Source: an uncultured Ktedonobacteraceae bacterium (lineage in GTDB: Bacteria > Chloroflexota > Ktedonobacteria > Ktedonobacterales > Ktedonobacteraceae). Taken from it: 7,717 nucleotides of DNA. The notes under the pieces were generated by a model. The model was given only the letters and a program-made list of their open reading frames with translations. It had not been told where the DNA came from and ran no database searches. Positions 5,772 through 7,717 of this stretch are shown piece after piece (within the stretch, counting starts at the first letter, position 1; every line of letters starts with the position of its first letter). A program made the position numbers and the translations under genes. The stretch is taken from the NCBI GenBank assembly GCA_955652655.1, contig CATPCK010000415.1, positions 1 through 7,717 of the forward strand, in the 5' to 3' direction.

Positions 5772-6496
5772 TGTTGTCCTCCAGAACGGTTGTCGTTGGA
5801 TGGTAAGTTTGTCTGGTCATTATACGGAATGTCTTGTTGTTGTTCCTCAGGTACAAGATAGTGCGTGGCCACCGGGCTACTTTGCTCTGGTCCTGAAATA
5901 CTGCTATTCGATGACGGCGCGGAAGATGGCGCATTCTCAGCAGGAGCTAATGGGGCAGGTGGATTATTGTACGCTGGTACGGGCGGCAAAGATGGATAGG
6001 AAGCCGAAGGCTGCATATATGGACGTGAATGCTGCTGCTGTGCTGGCTGCGGTGGCTCTAGTTGCGCGGGTATTGGTGGCGCCGCTGCCTCTAACGCCCC
6101 TAGCCCCGCCCGCGCGATCTCATCGTCTCGTCCTGGCGCGTTGCCGCCACTAATCCCAATTCCACCGATCGTAGCGCCCCCCATGCGAATTGGCCAGCCA
6201 CCGGCCGCCATAATAAACGTCCCATGTGACATCTCAGCCATGCTTGAAGCAAAACCAGGAATGCCCGCGCCCCACTGGGCTACCGCGTCCGTAGACTGAT
6301 TAAACATCACAGCAGTGCAAGCCTTGGCAATACTGATATTGCTCGTTGCCCAACCATAGGGAGACATCATCCTTTCATAAAGTACGAGATGGCCGCCCGC
6401 GTCGACAATAGCAATACTGACCGGGCTCCGTAACTCCCTGGCACGTTGCTCGCTCGCCTCTAATATCTTACGCGCAATGTCTATCGACAAATTCAC
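5768..6496 (-). CDS. GlcG/HbpS heme-binding-like protein with Pro/Ser-rich C-terminal extension
   Basis: Residues 1-136 form a GlcG/HbpS (DUF336/Haem_degrading) domain: a first helix with IARKILEASEQRA, then VSIAIVDAGGHLVLYERM, a helix with SIAKACTAVMF, a MAAGGWPIRMGGATIGGIGISGG stretch and an RDDEIARAGLGALE end. Members include the Streptomyces heme-binding HbpS and proteins of glycolate loci; the ligand here is unproven. Residues 137-242 are low-complexity Pro, Ser, Gln and Asn, unlike the usual family length of about 140. No signal peptide is visible, so it is probably cytoplasmic, unlike secreted HbpS. The start is GTG: AAGGAG lies 8 bases upstream and the domain begins at once. The stop overlaps the start of the membrane protein gene. 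The domain call is good; the extension's role is unknown. Confidence 0.87.
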   Translation of the reverse strand: MNLSIDIARKILEASEQRARELRSPVSIAIVDAGGHLVLYERMMSPYGWATSNISIAKACTAVMFNQSTDAVAQWGAGIPGFASSMAEMSHGTFIMAAGGWPIRMGGATIGGIGISGGNAPGRDDEIARAGLGALEAAAPPIPAQLEPPQPAQQQHSRPYMQPSASYPSLPPVPAYNNPPAPLAPAENAPSSAPSSNSSISGPEQSSPVATHYLVPEEQQQDIPYNDQTNLPSNDNRSGGQQ

Positions 6497-6504
6497 GCAC
6501 GTCG

Positions 6505-6510
6505 CTCCTT
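6505..6510 (-). promoter_or_regulatory. Ribosome binding site for the GTG start of the HbpS-like gene
   Basis: AAGGAG on the minus strand with an 8-base spacer to GTG at 6494-6496. It fixes the non-ATG start; another GTG four bases upstream is out of frame. Confidence 0.75.
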
Positions 6511-6521
6511 TTTATGAAGAC

Positions 6522-6561
6522 GAGACGCATATCTTCCGCATATATTCAAGGAAAGCGTCTC
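6522..6561 (-). other. Leader hairpin just upstream of the HbpS-like gene
   Basis: GAGACGC and GCGTCTC pair perfectly over seven bases, with a second inner helix TTCC/GGAA closing an A/T-rich loop. The stem ends 12 bases before the ribosome binding site. No U-tract follows, so it is not a terminator; it might modulate translation or RNA stability. Confidence 0.45.
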
Positions 6562-6600
6562 CCAATAATTTCTTAATCAAACCTGATGAGTGTTTCTGCA

Positions 6601-6629
6601 AGTATAGCGTATTGTACTTGCTCCCACAA
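6601..6629 (-). promoter_or_regulatory. Possible weak promoter of the HbpS-like/membrane protein pair
   Basis: The minus strand has TTGTGG (6624-6629), a 17-base spacer and TATACT (6601-6606). The -10 matches five of six, the -35 only three. It lies in the AT-rich gap upstream of the HbpS-like gene, giving a leader of about 100 bases. AT-rich DNA makes chance matches common. Confidence 0.3.
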
Positions 6630-6721
6630 GCCCTACCCACATATTTCCAAATCCTATCTATAATCTCATTATCAAATACGTGAACCCAGGACATTAAATG
6701 TACGAATTTGGAATCCAGGAC

Positions 6722-6781
6722 GTGGTCACAGGGCAGGGCTTGCCCCTGCCCTGTCGCCCCCTGCCCTGTGGGTGTCACCAC
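6722..6781. repeat. GC-rich palindromic intergenic element
   Basis: A 60-bp element bounded by GTGGTCAC and GTCACCAC, inverted with one mismatch. Inside, ACAGGGCAGGG (6728-6738) pairs with CCCTGCCCTGT (6744-6754), an 11-bp stem with a 5-base loop. A second copy of CCCTGCCCTGT (6759-6769) can pair with the same arm over 12 bases. It begins just past the lipM stop and contrasts sharply with the AT-rich DNA next to it. It has no U-tract. The look is that of a dispersed REP-like or MITE-like repeat; other copies cannot be checked here. Confidence 0.65.
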
Positions 6782-6789
6782 CCTATCGC

Positions 6790-7608
6790 CTACACCAGGC
6801 GCACCCTTTCCTTGCGCCACTCCAGCTTACCATATTTCTCTTCTACCAGCTGTCGTGCCAGTTCCCATTCCGATTCGCTCAACTCGCCTGGCACAAACTC
6901 CGCCTGCAGGGCCGTACTAAAACCGCTACGAAATGCCTCCGCCACATCCTCCCACGAGGCTGTGGGAGCAAACGTGTGCAGCGGAGTCGTCTTCTCGCGG
7001 TACAGCGCCAATGCCTCCTCGCGTGCCTCTTCGCCGGGATAGCGCAGCATCGAAAAAAATTCAGCGGCCCGATCGTCGAGTGGCAGTGATCCCTGTTGCA
7101 ACAGAACATCGTCCTTCCAGACCTGCGCGCTGCCCACCAGCTTGAAGCCGCCGCTGGTGAGATCGGCCTGCGTCGAGGAGGCAAAACAGGCCGCCGAGGG
7201 ATGCTTACTGACACGCTCATCGCTTAACTCGGCCCGGACTCCCAAATTCTGCAGCGCAGCCAACAGGCCCTGCGCCAGGTAGGCATAAGCGGCGACGACA
7301 CCGGCAGGCACGCCATATCGTTTGCCGATCACAATGCTGTAGGTAAACTCATCGCGGTGGTAAACGGCGCGGCCACCCGTAGGACGGCGCACCAGGGCGA
7401 CCCCAAGCTGCCGGCACCGCTCACTCTCAATCTCGCGCTCAACGCTCTGAAAGCGCCCCAGGCTGATCGATGGCTGTTTCCAACGAAACACACGCAGCGT
7501 CGGCGGCACATCCCCGCGCAGGTGATGGATGTGTACAGCCTCGTCAATCGCCATATTCAAAGCGGCATCCTGTACCTGCGTATCAATAAAACGATATAGT
7601 TTATGCAT
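6790..7608 (-). CDS. lipM: Octanoyl/lipoyl-protein transferase, LipM/LplA family
   Basis: Transfers an octanoyl or lipoyl group to the lipoyl domains of GcvH or 2-oxoacid dehydrogenases, in the cytoplasm. The 272 residues are close to the roughly 278 of Bacillus LipM. Visible motifs are the N-terminal MNMAIDEA-like helix (ALNMAIDEA, 16-24), LRVFRWKQPSISLGRFQ (38-54), RRPTGGRAVYHRDEFTYS (74-91), a cysteine in ACFASS (Cys141) and GGFKLVGSAQ (Lys156) followed by LLQQGSLP. The cysteine in this place, together with the conserved lysine, favours the LipM octanoyltransferase over ATP-dependent lipoate ligase LplA, though LipL or ligase activity cannot be excluded. The ATG is preceded by GGAGAACGAGGA. 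No lipoyl synthase or target gene is in the window. A palindromic repeat follows the stop, and no typical terminator is visible. Confidence 0.88.
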   Translation of the reverse strand: MHKLYRFIDTQVQDAALNMAIDEAVHIHHLRGDVPPTLRVFRWKQPSISLGRFQSVEREIESERCRQLGVALVRRPTGGRAVYHRDEFTYSIVIGKRYGVPAGVVAAYAYLAQGLLAALQNLGVRAELSDERVSKHPSAACFASSTQADLTSGGFKLVGSAQVWKDDVLLQQGSLPLDDRAAEFFSMLRYPGEEAREEALALYREKTTPLHTFAPTASWEDVAEAFRSGFSTALQAEFVPGELSESEWELARQLVEEKYGKLEWRKERVRLV

Positions 7609-7613
7609 TCCTC

Positions 7614-7643
7614 GTTCTCCGGCTCCAAGAACAGATAATTCTG
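7614..7643 (-). other. Short hairpins in the lipM leader
   Basis: GTTCT and AGAAC (7614-7632) can form a five-pair stem close to the ribosome binding site. ACAGA and TCTGT (7630-7643) can form another and share bases with the first, so the two compete. Both are short and may be chance. Confidence 0.25.
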
Positions 7644-7688
7644 TGAACTGTCATTCGCCAACAAAGTCTTGAAAGCCCCCACCCCTCT

Positions 7689-7694
7689 ATTATA
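7689..7694 (-). promoter_or_regulatory. Possible -10 box of the lipM promoter
   Basis: A perfect TATAAT on the minus strand about 80 bases before the lipM ATG. With a 17-base spacer the -35 region would be the last six bases of the window (GGCACG), which does not match consensus, so the promoter is unproven. Confidence 0.3.
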
Positions 7695-7717
7695 GTTATA
7701 CAATCCGCGTCCGTGCC

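Noticed and set aside
6512..6820. A 102-residue minus-strand open frame between lipM and the HbpS-like gene
   Set aside because: It starts inside lipM, crosses the palindromic repeat and the leader hairpin, lacks a ribosome binding site, and its composition follows the local shift from GC-rich to AT-rich DNA.

Overview
The window carries seven genes, all on the minus strand and read from right to left: a lipoate-pathway acyltransferase (LipM/LplA family), a GlcG/HbpS-type protein with a disordered tail, a two-pass membrane protein, an AroF-type DAHP synthase, an ANTAR response regulator, a RicT/YaaT (PSP1) protein with a cysteine-glycine tail, and a membrane-anchored SPFH/Band 7 protein. I saw no tRNA, rRNA, CRISPR array or insertion sequence. 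Moderate GC, long Pro/Ser/Gly low-complexity tails, a GC-rich palindromic intergenic repeat, and LipM, a class I-beta AroF and RicT together suggest a free-living bacterium, most plausibly Chloroflexota of the Ktedonobacteria type. That assignment is inference from gene style; no marker gene is present.

Right part (about 4938-7717): lipM comes first. A 60-bp GC-rich palindromic repeat follows its stop, then an AT-rich gap with a possible weak promoter and a leader hairpin. After this come the HbpS-like gene and the membrane protein gene, which share an ATGA stop/start overlap and are probably translationally coupled.

Middle (3492-4937): aroF has its own near-consensus promoter (TTGACA, 18 bp, TATAAT) and a leader of about 300 nt. 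The leader holds several potential hairpins, a 15-of-16-pair stem, a competing long-range helix and an intrinsic terminator about 110 nt before the start codon. This is the layout of an attenuated or riboswitch-like gene, but I could not match it to a T-box or a Trp/Phe leader peptide. It is the strongest candidate here for an undescribed regulatory element.

Left part (4-3480): a second promoter precedes the ANTAR regulator, ricT and Band 7 genes, which are tightly spaced or overlapping and probably form one transcription unit. ANTAR domains act on RNA hairpins with hexanucleotide loops. The hairpin between the ANTAR gene and ricT has a six-base loop with A at position 1 and G at position 4, the ANTAR-target pattern, which raises the possibility of local autoregulation. 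RicT belongs to a family that binds an Fe-S cluster and controls RNA processing in Bacillus; this copy adds a tail with nine cysteines.
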